Assembly: GCF_001279775.1 (NCBI RefSeq)
Contig: NZ_LGDG01000017.1
Location: 92,719-156,718, forward strand
DNA from: Streptomyces sp. MMG1533
GTDB taxonomy: Bacteria; Actinomycetota; Actinomycetes; Streptomycetales; Streptomycetaceae
DNA length: 64,000 bases
Direction: 5' to 3'
The position numbers were made by a program, and so were the translations under genes. Below are positions 24,059 to 33,931 of this stretch, piece after piece. Position 1 is the first letter of the stretch; every line of letters begins with the position of its first letter. The notes below the pieces were generated by a model. The model made no database searches. It was given only the letters and a program-made list of their open reading frames with translations, and was not told the origin of the DNA.

Positions 24059-25698
24059 CCCCGCGCTTCAAGGGGAACGCGGCGCGGCTCGGCCTCATCA
24101 CCGTGCCCGTCGCGTTCTTCGCGCTCTTCTTCGCCTACCCCGTCGCCGCGATCGTCGCCCGCGGACTCAAGATCGACGGCGAGTGGCACCTCGGCCGGAT
24201 CGCGGACGTGCTCGCCCAGTCCGACGTCCGGCACGTGCTGTGGTTCACCACCTGGCAGGCGCTCGCCTCCACCGTGCTCACCCTGCTGATCGCGCTGCCC
24301 GGCGCGTATGTCTTCGCCCGCTTCGACTTCCCCGGCAAGCAGATCCTGCGGGCTGTCGTCACCGTCCCGTTCGTGCTGCCGACGGTCGTCGTGGGTACGG
24401 CGTTCCTGGCGCTCGTCGGGCGCGGCGGGCTGTTGGACGAGCTGTGGGGCGTACGCCTCGACACGACCGTGTGGGCGATCCTGCTGGCGCACGTCTTCTT
24501 CAACTACGCGGTGGTCGTACGGACGGTCGGCGGGCTCTGGTCCCAGCTCGACCCGCGGCAGGAGGAGGCCGCGCGGATGCTGGGCGCGTCCCGCATGCGG
24601 GCCTGGCGGCAGGTGACGCTGCCCGCGCTGGGGCCCGCCGTGGCCGCCGCCGCGCTCATGGTGTTCCTGTTCACCTTCACCTCCTTCGGTGTGGTGCAGA
24701 TCCTCGGCGGGCCGACCTTCTCGACGCTCGAAGTGGAGATCTACCGGCAGACGTCCGAGATCTTCGACCTGTCCACGGCCGCCGTGCTGACGCTGATCCA
24801 GTTCGTGGCGGTGGGCGCGATCCTCGCCCTGCACGCGGGGACCGTACGGCGGCGGGAGACCGCCCTGCGGCTGGTGGACGCGTCCGTGACCGCGCGCCGG
24901 CCGCGCGGGGCCGGGCAGTGGGCGCTGCTCGGCGGCGTCCTCGTCTCCGTCGTCGTCCTGCTCCTGCTGCCGCTCGCCGTGCTGGTGCAGCGGTCGCTGG
25001 ACGCGCCCGACTTCGCGTACTACCGCGCGCTGACCAGCGAGGACGGCGGGATCTTCCTGGTGCCGCCGATCGAGGCGATCGGCAATTCGCTGCAGTACGC
25101 CGTCGTGGCCACCGTCATCGCCGTGCTGATCGGCGGTCTGGCCGCGGTGGCGCTCACCCGCCGGGACGCGGGGCGGTTCGTGCGCGGGTTCGACGCGCTG
25201 CTGATGCTGCCGCTGGGGGTGTCCGCGGTGACCGTCGGGTTCGGGTTCCTGATCGCGCTGGACGAGCCGCCGCTGGATCTGCGGTCCTCGTGGATCCTGG
25301 TGCCGCTCGCGCAGGCGCTGGTCGGCGTCCCCTTCGTCGTACGGACCATGCTGCCGGTGCTGCGGGCGGTGGACGTACGGCTGCGGGAGGCGGCGGCCGT
25401 GCTCGGGGCGTCGCCGTGGCGGGTGTGGCGCGAGGTGGATCTGCCGATGGTGCGGCGGGCGCTGCTGATCGCGGCGGGGTTCGCCTTCGCGGTGTCGCTC
25501 GGGGAGTTCGGGGCGACGGTGTTCATCGCGCGGCCCGACAACCCGACCCTGCCGGTCGCCGTGGCGCGGCTGCTCGGGCGGGCCGGGGCGCTCAACTACG
25601 GCCAGGCGATGGCCCTTTCGACGATTCTGATGATCGTGTGCGCGGTGGCGCTGCTGGTGCTCGAGCGGCTGCGGACCGACCGGATGGGGGAGTTCTAG
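24055..25698 (+). CDS. thiP: Thiamine ABC transporter permease (fused double domain)
   Basis: About 547 residues. GTG 24055 overlaps the thiB stop as GTGA and is preferred; GTG 24034 or 24022 are also possible. There are about twelve membrane helices in two homologous halves, each with a binding-protein-dependent permease EAA loop: EEAARMLGASRMRAWRQVTLPALGP in the first and REAAAVLGASPWRVWREVDLPMVRR in the second. ThiP-type permeases form the whole channel as one chain. It directly precedes the ATPase gene, whose ATG follows the stop immediately. Confidence 0.9.
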   Translation: MTPRFKGNAARLGLITVPVAFFALFFAYPVAAIVARGLKIDGEWHLGRIADVLAQSDVRHVLWFTTWQALASTVLTLLIALPGAYVFARFDFPGKQILRAVVTVPFVLPTVVVGTAFLALVGRGGLLDELWGVRLDTTVWAILLAHVFFNYAVVVRTVGGLWSQLDPRQEEAARMLGASRMRAWRQVTLPALGPAVAAAALMVFLFTFTSFGVVQILGGPTFSTLEVEIYRQTSEIFDLSTAAVLTLIQFVAVGAILALHAGTVRRRETALRLVDASVTARRPRGAGQWALLGGVLVSVVVLLLLPLAVLVQRSLDAPDFAYYRALTSEDGGIFLVPPIEAIGNSLQYAVVATVIAVLIGGLAAVALTRRDAGRFVRGFDALLMLPLGVSAVTVGFGFLIALDEPPLDLRSSWILVPLAQALVGVPFVVRTMLPVLRAVDVRLREAAAVLGASPWRVWREVDLPMVRRALLIAAGFAFAVSLGEFGATVFIARPDNPTLPVAVARLLGRAGALNYGQAMALSTILMIVCAVALLVLERLRTDRMGEF

Positions 25699-26721
<1,023 letters not shown>

Positions 26722-26830
26722 TCCGCGGGGCGCCCTGCGTTGACCCGGGCCCCGCGTCTGCCGGCTGTGTGGTGCCCGGTGTTGGGGCTGAGGTCGCGTT
26801 GGGTCGCTCGCCCGCGCTGCGGGGTGCCGC

Positions 26831-26957
26831 TGCGCCCACCCGTGCCGCCCCAGCGGCACGACTGTCCGCAGCTGTGTGCGTGCGGCATGACTGCGCCCAC
26901 CCGTGCACCCGTGTCGCCCCAGCGGCATGACTGTGCGTGGCTGTGTGTGCATGGCAC
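26831..26957. repeat. Imperfect tandem duplication of about 60 bp
   Basis: Two units begin TGCGCCCACCCGTGC at 26831 and 26892; both continue with GCCCCAGCGGCAYGACTGT and a GTGTGYGTG segment. Similar C/G-rich strings (GCGGGGTGCCGC..., GGCACGA) occur near 30231-30290. The 317-bp gap 26722-27038 has no gene that I can support. Confidence 0.6.
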
Positions 26958-26984
26958 GAATGACCGCGGCTGGGAGTGACAGCT

Positions 26985-27020
26985 GTGGCCCGTCTCCTCT
27001 GGTGCGAGGGGACGGGCCAC
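26985..27020. terminator. Bidirectional terminator between thiQ and the surface-protein gene
   Basis: GTGGCCCGTC (26985-26994) pairs with GACGGGCCAC (27011-27020), extended by CCTC/GAGG. It lies between two convergent genes. Confidence 0.75.
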
Positions 27021-27038
27021 GGCGGCGTGTGTGAGGCG

Positions 27039-27728
27039 TCAGCGGCTGCTGTTCGCCCCGCGGCGGCGCATGCCGAAGAACACGGCGCCGCCACCGATCG
27101 CGACCAGGGCGGCCGCGATACCGGCGATGATGCCGGTGTTGGAGTTCGCGCCGGTCTCGGCGAGGTTGGACTCACCGGCCGCGGGCGACGGAGCGCTGCT
27201 CGCGGTGTCCGCGGGGGCGGTGCTGCTGCTCTCCGACGCCGACGGGGTCGGGGTGTCGGTCTCCTCGGCCGGGGTCGAGGCGGACTCCGACGGCGTCGGG
27301 GTGGGCGTCGGCGTCGGCGTGTCCTCGGTCTTGCAGGCCGTGGACGGGGTCTTCAGGTTGGGCTTGATGTCCTCGTCGACGTAGGTCTCGGCCTTGACGT
27401 GGATGCGGTACTGGGCGTTCGGCAGCCAGTCCTCTTCGAAGGTGATCGTGACGCCGTCGCGCGAGCCCTTGACGACCTGTTCGCCGATCTTCTTCACGTC
27501 GGCACCGTTGCTCTCGAGGAACACGGAGACGGTGGCCGGGACACCGCCGGGGTCCACGTCGGTGACGGTGATGACGCCCTTGGTGCCGTCGCACTTGGCT
27601 TCGGCGGAGAACTCCTTGATGTTGCAGGCGAGCGCGTTGCCGGCGACGCCGAGCGTGAGCGCGGCCGTGGCGGATGCGACACCGAGGATGCGCACGGAAC
27701 GTGCGACGGTACGGCGAGTTATGGACAC
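27039..27728 (-). CDS. LAETG-motif cell-wall surface protein (sortase substrate)
   Basis: A 229-residue exported protein. It has a signal peptide ([24 protein letters not shown]), a roughly 110-residue beta-rich domain with three Cys ([18 protein letters not shown]..., TPSTACKTE), a Thr/Pro/Ser linker typical of wall-spanning regions, then the sorting signal LAETG, a hydrophobic helix ([21 protein letters not shown]) and MRRRG. LAxTG is the motif of class E housekeeping sortases in Streptomyces. The folded domain is of unknown function. It stands alone on the minus strand. Confidence 0.88.
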   Translation of the reverse strand: MSITRRTVARSVRILGVASATAALTLGVAGNALACNIKEFSAEAKCDGTKGVITVTDVDPGGVPATVSVFLESNGADVKKIGEQVVKGSRDGVTITFEEDWLPNAQYRIHVKAETYVDEDIKPNLKTPSTACKTEDTPTPTPTPTPSESASTPAEETDTPTPSASESSSTAPADTASSAPSPAAGESNLAETGANSNTGIIAGIAAALVAIGGGAVFFGMRRRGANSSR

Positions 27729-27872
27729 GTTTGTCCTTCACGAGTTAAGCAACTGCGGGGGGCTGATGGGATGTTGGGACACCAACATCCCCAGGAGGCT
27801 CACAGGTCTATAAGCGCTGCATAAGAAGTGTCAACGCATATGCAGGTTACAAGCGTTTGCTTTACCGTCTGT

Positions 27873-28994
27873 TTAACCGCCGAGACGTTTCAGTGCCCCC
27901 GGCGCCTCCTCGATCCGGTCAACCAGGGCGATTCGGGCCTCCATTGAACGCTCCCGCGCGAGCGCCTGAAGAAGCGGCCACGTGGGCAGTCGCTCCGTCC
28001 AGTGGGCGCGGCCCACGAGGACCATCGGCGTGGGCTCGCCGCGCGACTCGTAGTAGTTCGGCGTCGCGTTGTCGAAGATCTCCTGAACGGTCCCGGCCGC
28101 GCCCGGCAGGAAGACCACACCCGCGGTGGAGCGGGCCAGCAGGCCGTCCTCGCGGGTGGCGTTGGCGAAGTACTTGGCGATGTGCGAGGCGAAGGCGTTC
28201 GGCGGCTCGTGGCCGTAGAACCACGTCGGGATGCCGACGGAGGTACCGCCCTTCGGCCACCTGGTGCGCACCTCGAAGGCGGCCGACGCCCAGTCGGTGA
28301 TCGACGGGGTGAACTTCGGCGCCTTGGCGAGGAGTCGGAGCGACTCGGTCAGCATCGCGTTGTCGTACGGGGCGGCGTACGCGCCGAGGTTCGCCGCCTC
28401 CATCGCGCCCGGGCCGCCTCCGGTGGCGACCGTGTAGCCGGCGCGGGCCAGCTCCCGGCCGAGCCGCGCGGCGCCGGCGTACTCCTCCGTGCCGCGGGCC
28501 ATCGCGTGGCCGCCCATCACCCCCACCACGCGCGTCCCGCGCAGGAGTTCGTCGAGGGCGTCCGAGACGGCGTCGTCGTGGATGGAGCGCAGCATCGAGG
28601 CGAATATGTCGCCGTCGGCCTTGGTCTGCTGGAACCAGGCGTACGCGCGGGCGTCGGGCGTCGCCTCGTAGCCGTCCGGCAGGGACGCGAACAGCTCGTC
28701 GGGGGAGTAGAGCAGGCCCCGGTACGGATCGAAGGGCAGGTCGGGGACGGGCAGGAAGACCATCGCGCCGTCCGCCCGGACCTTGGCCGCCGCGTCCTGG
28801 CGCATGGGGCAGCCGAGAAAGACCGCACCCGCCGTGTCCGTCGTGAGCAACTCCCGCGTACGGTCCGTCAGATCGACGGCCTGTACCCGGAATCCGGCGA
28901 GCGTGGCACGGGCCGAGACGGTCGCGTCGAACTCGTCGAGGCTCTCGATCTCACGGTCGTTGTGGTGGGCCGCATGGGCGGGCATCGTCTGCAC
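27873..28994 (-). CDS. LOG-family protein (nucleotide 5'-monophosphate nucleosidase-like)
   Basis: A 373-residue protein. The C-terminal half is a LOG/lysine-decarboxylase-like Rossmann domain: VVGVMGGHAMARG, GYTVATGGGPGAMEAANLGAY and VVFLPGAAGTVQEIFDNATPNYY, the last corresponding to the PGGxGTxxE motif with Ala in place of the second Gly pair member. Classical LOG proteins (about 190 residues) release free cytokinin base or cleave nucleoside monophosphates. Here an extra N-terminal domain of about 130 residues (AGAVFLGCPMRQDAAAKV...LPDLPFDPYRGLLY) doubles the length. Substrate unknown. Confidence 0.85.
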   Translation of the reverse strand: MQTMPAHAAHHNDREIESLDEFDATVSARATLAGFRVQAVDLTDRTRELLTTDTAGAVFLGCPMRQDAAAKVRADGAMVFLPVPDLPFDPYRGLLYSPDELFASLPDGYEATPDARAYAWFQQTKADGDIFASMLRSIHDDAVSDALDELLRGTRVVGVMGGHAMARGTEEYAGAARLGRELARAGYTVATGGGPGAMEAANLGAYAAPYDNAMLTESLRLLAKAPKFTPSITDWASAAFEVRTRWPKGGTSVGIPTWFYGHEPPNAFASHIAKYFANATREDGLLARSTAGVVFLPGAAGTVQEIFDNATPNYYESRGEPTPMVLVGRAHWTERLPTWPLLQALARERSMEARIALVDRIEEAPGALKRLGG

Positions 28995-29018
28995 CCGCCC
29001 ATGCTAGGCACAGCGCGT

Positions 29019-29435
29019 TCAGCTCTCGATGGCGGACGGGTCCATCCACACGACCTCCCAGGTGTGGCCGTCGAGGTCGTCGAAGGAGCGGCCGTACATG
29101 AAGCCGTGGTCCTGGGTCTCGCCGGCCGGGGAGCCGCCCGCCGCGAGCGCCTTCTCGACCAGCTCGTCGACCTTCTCGCGGCTCTCGGCGCTCAGGGCGA
29201 CGAGCACCTCGCTGGTCTTCGTGGCGTCGGCGATCTCCTTCTTGGTGAAGGACGCGTAGAAGGGCTTGGTGAGCAGCATGGCGACGATGGTGTCGCTGAT
29301 CACCACGGAGGCCGCGTTGTCGTCGCTGAACTGCGGGTTGATCGAGTAGCCCAGCTCCGTGAAGAACTTCTTCGAGGCGTCGAGGTCGTTCACGGCCAGG
29401 TTCACGAAGATCATCTGCTGGTACGTCGAGGTCAT
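29019..29435 (-). CDS. VOC-family (glyoxalase-like) protein
   Basis: A 138-residue protein from ATG 29435 with GGGAGAGACC upstream; the longer frame to 29498 is unlikely. Two beta-alpha-beta-beta-beta modules are visible: MIFVNLAVNDLDASKKFFTELGYSINPQ and ...GSPAGETQDHGFMYGRSFDDLDGHTWEVVWMDPS. The family is usually annotated as glyoxalase/bleomycin-resistance/extradiol dioxygenase superfamily, often without a known substrate. The second-half Asp/His/Glu (DHGFMYGRSFDDLDGHTWEV) resemble the metal ligands. Confidence 0.85.
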   Translation of the reverse strand: MTSTYQQMIFVNLAVNDLDASKKFFTELGYSINPQFSDDNAASVVISDTIVAMLLTKPFYASFTKKEIADATKTSEVLVALSAESREKVDELVEKALAAGGSPAGETQDHGFMYGRSFDDLDGHTWEVVWMDPSAIES

Positions 29436-29528
29436 CGGTCTCTCCCGTCGGGTGCGTGGTGTTCGTTGGGGTAGACGGTGCGGTGCCGCGGAACTCATCG
29501 GCCGACGGGGACTTTTCTCGTGCGCCGT

Positions 29529-30965
29529 TCAGCGGGCCAGCGGCAGCGCCGCCAGCTCGGCGACGATCAGCGTGAGCGGGCCGAACACGGACAGCAGCGC
29601 GCCGGCACGGAGGGCGGCGGCACTGCGCAGCACCGTGGCGGGGGCGCCGAGCCGCAGCAGCGCGGCCGTGGTGTCGGCGCGGGCGTGCTTGGCCTCGACG
29701 GCGGCGGTGAGGAGGGTCGCCACCGTGCAGCCGGTCACCAGGAGCAGGCCGAGGGCGGTCAGCGGGCCGAAGGAGGGTTCCGCCGTGTCGTACAGCGCCG
29801 CCATGGCGTACGCGCCCGACGCCACCGCGCAGACGACGCCGAGGGGACGGCCGATGCGGGTGGCTTCCGCCATGAGGACGCGGCCGGCGAGGAGGCGGAG
29901 GGCGCCGGGGCGGGCGGTCTGGAGGAGGTGGCCGCAGAGGTGGGTGAGGCCGGGGCCGGCGAGGGCGAGGCCGGTGGCGGTGAGGATCCAGCCGAGGAGG
30001 ACGGAGACGGGGCCGGTGCTTGCCAGGCCGCCGGGCATGGTGAGAGGGGTGCCGGTCGCGGTGCGGGTGGCGTACGCCTCCACCGCGAGGCCCGCGGCGA
30101 GTACGGCGATGCCCCAGGGGAGCCCGCGGGGGGCCTCTTGGGGAGGCGGGGGGAGGGTGCCGGGGTCCGGGTCGGCGGCGGGGGTGTCCAGGGGCGGTGC
30201 CGGGAAGTGGTGGGTGTCGCTCGCCCGCGTTTGCGGGGTGCCGCCTCTCAGCGGGTCGGGAGCCGTCCCGGCGGCACGAGTGGCTGCAGGCTGCGTGGCC
30301 CGGTCGGTCGCGGGCTGCGTGGGTCGGCCGCCCGCACCTCGCAGGCGGGTGCCGAAGCGGCCGTACGCCCCGAAGGTCTCCCGTGCGGCCGAGTTGCCGT
30401 ACCCGCCGAAGCCGCCGTACGACCTGGCCGTGGTGCGTGTCGATGCCGCCCTGACGCCCTGTGGCCGCAGTACCCAACCCACCGTCACCGACGCGATCGC
30501 CGGCGTCAGGGTCAGCAAGGTGAGGGCGGCCGGCAAGGGCATCGGCTCCTTCGCTGCCAGGAACTCCGCCGCCGCGCCGTCGAAGGGCATGCCCGTCAGG
30601 TCGCCTCGCAGGTGGAGGAAGAACAGGAGGGCGAGGAGCGAACCCAGCGTGCAGGAGAGGGCCGTTGTCGTTGCCGCGACGGCCATCAGGCGGGTCGGGC
30701 CCAGGCCGATGGCCGAGAGGCCGGGGCGGGGTCTGGCGGCGGGGTCCGTGCGGGCCACCGCGACGGCGAAGTGGACCGTGGCGGCCAGGGGGGTCGCGCA
30801 CCAGGCCAGGCGGAGGAGCGAGGCGGTGGTTTCGTCCGGGTGGCTCATCGCGTAGCCGAGGGTGCAGAGCAGGAGGAAGCCCGTGCCTGCCGAGGCCGCC
30901 GCCACCAGGATGCGGCGCAGTTGGAGGGCCGGGCGGGCGCCGCGGGTCAGACGGAGAGCGAGCAC
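29529..30965 (-). CDS. ABC transporter permease (FtsX/MacB-like), with large low-complexity loop
   Basis: About 478 residues from GTG 30965, which overlaps the end of the ATPase gene by 19 bp. About eight hydrophobic helices are visible in two groups (ILVAAASAGTGFLLLCTLGYAM, LMAVAATTTALSCTLGSLLALLFFL, ...; then LPWGIAVLAAGLAVEAY, LTALGLLLVTGCTVATLLTAA, VFGPLTLIVAELAALPLA). Between them lies a roughly 130-residue Pro/Arg/Thr-rich region (about 165-290), unusual for such permeases. The C-terminal part resembles an FtsX-like loop and helices. Substrate unknown; probably efflux or cell-envelope signalling with the ATPase partner. Confidence 0.75.
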   Translation of the reverse strand: MLALRLTRGARPALQLRRILVAAASAGTGFLLLCTLGYAMSHPDETTASLLRLAWCATPLAATVHFAVAVARTDPAARPRPGLSAIGLGPTRLMAVAATTTALSCTLGSLLALLFFLHLRGDLTGMPFDGAAAEFLAAKEPMPLPAALTLLTLTPAIASVTVGWVLRPQGVRAASTRTTARSYGGFGGYGNSAARETFGAYGRFGTRLRGAGGRPTQPATDRATQPAATRAAGTAPDPLRGGTPQTRASDTHHFPAPPLDTPAADPDPGTLPPPPQEAPRGLPWGIAVLAAGLAVEAYATRTATGTPLTMPGGLASTGPVSVLLGWILTATGLALAGPGLTHLCGHLLQTARPGALRLLAGRVLMAEATRIGRPLGVVCAVASGAYAMAALYDTAEPSFGPLTALGLLLVTGCTVATLLTAAVEAKHARADTTAALLRLGAPATVLRSAAALRAGALLSVFGPLTLIVAELAALPLAR

Positions 30966-31687
30966 GTGGCCCGGCCTTCCGTCTCGGTGACCGGAGGCAG
31001 GTGCACGGTGTTCACGCGCCGTCCGTCCAGCAGCGACACCGTGCGGTCCGCGAGGGCGGCCGTGTCCGCGTCGTGGGTGGCCAGCACCACGGTGATGCCG
31101 TGCGAGCGGGCCGCCGTGGTGAGGGTGCGCAGGACGTGGGCGCGGTCGGCGCGGTGCAGGGGTGCCGTCGGCTCGTCGGCGAACAGGACCGTGGGGGCGG
31201 GGGCCAGTGCCCGCGCGATGCAGACGCGCTGACGTTCGGACTGGCGCAGTTCGTGCGGGCGTTTGCGGGTGCTGTCGCCGATGTCCAGGCGCTCCAGCCA
31301 CTCCAGGGCGGCGGTCTTGGCGCGCCGGCGGCCGGTGCCGCGCAGCATCAGGGGGAGGGCCGCGTTCTCCCAGACGTTCAGCTCGGGGACGAGGGCCGGG
31401 GCCGGGTCGATCCAGCCGAAGCGGTCGCGGCGCAGGCGTTCGCGGGACGTCGGACCCATGGTGTGCACGGGCGCGCTGTTGAACCAGACCTCGCCGCGCT
31501 GCGCGGACACGAGGCCGGACAGACACCGCAGCAGGGTCGACTTGCCGCTGCCGCGCGGGCCGCTGACGGCGAGGATCTCGCCCTCGCGGACGCCGAGCGA
31601 GACGCCGGCCAGTGCGGGCGAGCCGTCGTGGTGCGTGAAGTGCAGGGACCGTGCCCAGAGCACGTCGTTGTCCGGCGGGGCCACCAT
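30947..31687 (-). CDS. ABC transporter ATP-binding protein with altered signature motif
   Basis: A 246-residue MacB/LolD-like ATPase from ATG 31687. Walker A is SGPRGSGKSTLLRC, Walker B TVLFADEPTAPL and the H-loop VLATHDADTAALAD. The ABC signature, normally LSGGQ, reads LRQSERQRVCIARALA, so the Gly-Gly that contact ATP across the dimer are lost; the Q-loop is also weak (FGWIDPAP). The protein may be slow or regulatory as an ATPase. It is coupled to the downstream permease by a 19-bp overlap. Confidence 0.8.
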   Translation of the reverse strand: MVAPPDNDVLWARSLHFTHHDGSPALAGVSLGVREGEILAVSGPRGSGKSTLLRCLSGLVSAQRGEVWFNSAPVHTMGPTSRERLRRDRFGWIDPAPALVPELNVWENAALPLMLRGTGRRRAKTAALEWLERLDIGDSTRKRPHELRQSERQRVCIARALAPAPTVLFADEPTAPLHRADRAHVLRTLTTAARSHGITVVLATHDADTAALADRTVSLLDGRRVNTVHLPPVTETEGRATCSLSV

Positions 31688-31808
31688 GGGCGTACACCTC
31701 GTTCAGATCCGTAATTCCCATTGCCAGTCCCCCGTGCGGGGGAACGAAGGCAGGGCCGATCGGTTACAGGGCACGCTAAGGATCCGGGGCCAAAAGGCAG
31801 GACAGCAC

Positions 31809-31855
31809 GCGGCCCGGGTGCACCCTTCTCACTCGTACGGGTGCACCCGGGCCGC
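31809..31855 (-). terminator. 17-bp perfect terminator after the aminotransferase gene
   Basis: GCGGCCCGGGTGCACCC pairs with GGGTGCACCCGGGCCGC around a 13-nt loop, just past the 3' end of the Lrp-aminotransferase operon on the minus strand. Confidence 0.85.
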
Positions 31856-31869
31856 TGAGCCGCCGGAGG

Positions 31870-33234
31870 TCACAGCTTCGTCCACGCCTCCGTCAGTGTC
31901 GCGCGCAGGATCTGCTCGATCTCGTCGAACGTCTCCTGGTTGGAGATCAGCGGCGGGGCGAGCTGGACGACCGGGTCGCCGCGGTCGTCGGCACGGCAGT
32001 ACAGGCCGTTGTCGAAGAGGGCCTTGGAGAGGAAGCCGTACAGGACGCGCTCGGTCTCCTCGTCGTTGAAGGACTCCTTGGTGTGCTTGTCCTTCACCAG
32101 CTCGATGCCGTAGAAGAAGCCGTTGCCGCGGACGTCGCCGACTATCGGCAGGTCGTGCAGCTTCTCCAGGGTCGCGCGGAAGGCGCCCTCGTTGTCGAGG
32201 ACGTGCTGGTTGAGGTTCTCGCGCTCGAACAGGTCGAGGTTGGCGATGCCCACCGCCGCGGAGACGGGGTGGCCGCCGAAGGTGTAGCCGTGCAGGAAGG
32301 TGTTGTCGCCCTTGTAGAACGGCTCGGCCAGGCGGTCGGAGATGATGCAGGCGCCGATCGGGGAGTAGCCCGAGGTCATGCCCTTGGCGCAGGTGATCAT
32401 GTCCGGGACGTAGTCGAACTTGTCGCAGGCGAACATCGTGCCCAGGCGGCCGAAGGCGCAGATGACCTCGTCCGACACCAGCAGCACGTCGTACTTGTCG
32501 CAGATCTCGCGGACCCGCCGGAAGTAGCCGGGCGGCGGCGGGAAGCAGCCGCCGGCGTTCTGGACCGGCTCCAGGAAGACGGCCGCGACCGTGTCCGGGC
32601 CCTCGAAGAGGATCTGCTGCTCGATCTGGTCGGCGGCCCAGCGGCCGAAGGCCTCGGGGTCGTCGCCGAAGAGCGGGGCGCGGTAGATGTTGGTGTTCGG
32701 GACCTTGTGCGCGCCCGGGACGAGAGGCTCGAAGGGGGCCTTCAGGGCCGGCAGGCCGGTGATGGACAGGGCGCCCTGCGGGGTGCCGTGGTAGGCGACC
32801 GCGCGGGAGATGACCTTGTACTTGGTGGGCTTCCCGGTCAGCTTGAAGTACTGCTTGGCGAGCTTCCAGGCGGTCTCGACCGCCTCGCCGCCGCCGGTGG
32901 TGAAGAAGACCTTGTTCAGGTCGCCCGGCGCGTGGTGCGCGAGGCGCTCGGCCAGCTCGACGGCCTTCGGGTGGGCGTAGGACCACACCGGGAAGAACGC
33001 CAGTTCCTGCGCCTGCTTGAAGGCGGTCTCGGCGAGTTCCGTACGGCCGTGACCGGCCTGGACCACGAACAGACCCGCGAGACCGTCGAGGTAGCGCCTG
33101 CCCTTGTCGTCGTAGATGTAGGTGCCCTCACCCCGGACGATGGTCGGGACGGGGGAGTTCTCGTACGAGGACATGCGGGTGAAGTGCATCCACAGGTGGT
33201 CGTACGCGGTCTGGCTGAGGTCCTTGGTGCTCAC
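31870..33234 (-). CDS. Class III aminotransferase, putative polyamine (putrescine/diamine) aminotransferase
   Basis: A 454-residue PLP enzyme from GTG 33234. PLP-binding features are GGGEAVETAWKLAKQYF, the Asp in LLVSDEVICAFGRLG, and the Schiff-base Lys in ITCAKGMTSGYSPIG. LHGYTFGGHPVSAAVGIAN is also typical of class III. The enzyme probably transaminates putrescine or a related diamine to an aminoaldehyde, which the divergent aldehyde dehydrogenase would oxidise; other class III substrates such as beta-alanine or omega-amino acids cannot be excluded. It lies 2 bp after the Lrp gene, in one operon. Confidence 0.88.
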   Translation of the reverse strand: MSTKDLSQTAYDHLWMHFTRMSSYENSPVPTIVRGEGTYIYDDKGRRYLDGLAGLFVVQAGHGRTELAETAFKQAQELAFFPVWSYAHPKAVELAERLAHHAPGDLNKVFFTTGGGEAVETAWKLAKQYFKLTGKPTKYKVISRAVAYHGTPQGALSITGLPALKAPFEPLVPGAHKVPNTNIYRAPLFGDDPEAFGRWAADQIEQQILFEGPDTVAAVFLEPVQNAGGCFPPPPGYFRRVREICDKYDVLLVSDEVICAFGRLGTMFACDKFDYVPDMITCAKGMTSGYSPIGACIISDRLAEPFYKGDNTFLHGYTFGGHPVSAAVGIANLDLFERENLNQHVLDNEGAFRATLEKLHDLPIVGDVRGNGFFYGIELVKDKHTKESFNDEETERVLYGFLSKALFDNGLYCRADDRGDPVVQLAPPLISNQETFDEIEQILRATLTEAWTKL

Positions 33235-33236
33235 GG

Positions 33237-33752
33237 CTATCGGGTTCCCCACATGTAGGTCTGCTTCTTGAGCTTGAGGTAGACGAAGCTCTCGGTGGAG
33301 CGCACTCCGGGGATGGCTCGGATGCGTTTGTTGATGACTTCCAGGAGGTGGTCGTCGTCCTCGCAGACGACCTCCACCATCAGGTCGAAGGAGCCTGCGG
33401 TCATCACCACGTACTCGCATTCGGACATTGAGGTGACCGCGTCGGCGACGGACTCCACGTCGCCTTCCACGTGAATGCCGACCATTGCCTGCCGACGGAA
33501 GCCCACGGTGAGCGGGTCCGTGACGGCGACGATCTGCATCACGCCCTGGTCGAGCAGCTTCTGCACGCGCTGGCGCACGGCCGCCTCGGAGAGGCCGACG
33601 GCCTTGCCGATGGCGGCGTACGGACGTCGGCCGTCCTCCTGGAGCTGCTCGATGATGCCGAGGGAGACGGCATCCAGGTGCGGGGTGCCGTGCCTGGACT
33701 CGCGGGAGTCCTTGGGGTCTGCGCTTCGACTGGCCACGACGTCACTGTGCAC
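33237..33752 (-). CDS. Lrp/AsnC-family transcriptional regulator
   Basis: A 171-residue regulator. GTG 33752 has GGAAG upstream, while ATG 33779 has no ribosome site. The N-terminal HTH is LDAVSLGIIEQLQEDGRRPYAAIGKAVGLSEAAVRQRVQKLLDQGV. The C-terminal RAM ligand domain is VGIHVEGDVESVADAVTSMSECEYVVMTAGSFDLMVEVVCEDDDHLLEVINKRIRAIPGVRSTESFVYL. It is co-transcribed with the aminotransferase and divergent from the aldehyde dehydrogenase, so the 179-bp shared region is the likely target, with a polyamine or amino-acid-type ligand inferred. Confidence 0.92.
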   Translation of the reverse strand: MHSDVVASRSADPKDSRESRHGTPHLDAVSLGIIEQLQEDGRRPYAAIGKAVGLSEAAVRQRVQKLLDQGVMQIVAVTDPLTVGFRRQAMVGIHVEGDVESVADAVTSMSECEYVVMTAGSFDLMVEVVCEDDDHLLEVINKRIRAIPGVRSTESFVYLKLKKQTYMWGTR

Positions 33753-33931
33753 GACGTCTCGACACTTCCGCAAGGCCATGGCGATGAAATTCGTTGTTTA
33801 CGTGACTGAGACCTGCGGATTTCGCAGCGATGGCGCGATCGGGGGTGTTGAAAACGTGGGCGGGCGGATTAGGGTGGGTGTCTCAGCAACTGGACAGTCA
33901 AAACGGTTAAGAACCTGACAGGAGGCCGGCA

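Noticed and set aside
30200..30300. Possible second copy of the 26831-26957 repeat
   Set aside because: Only a few short G/C-rich words are shared; it lies inside the Pro-rich coding segment of the permease, where such words arise easily.
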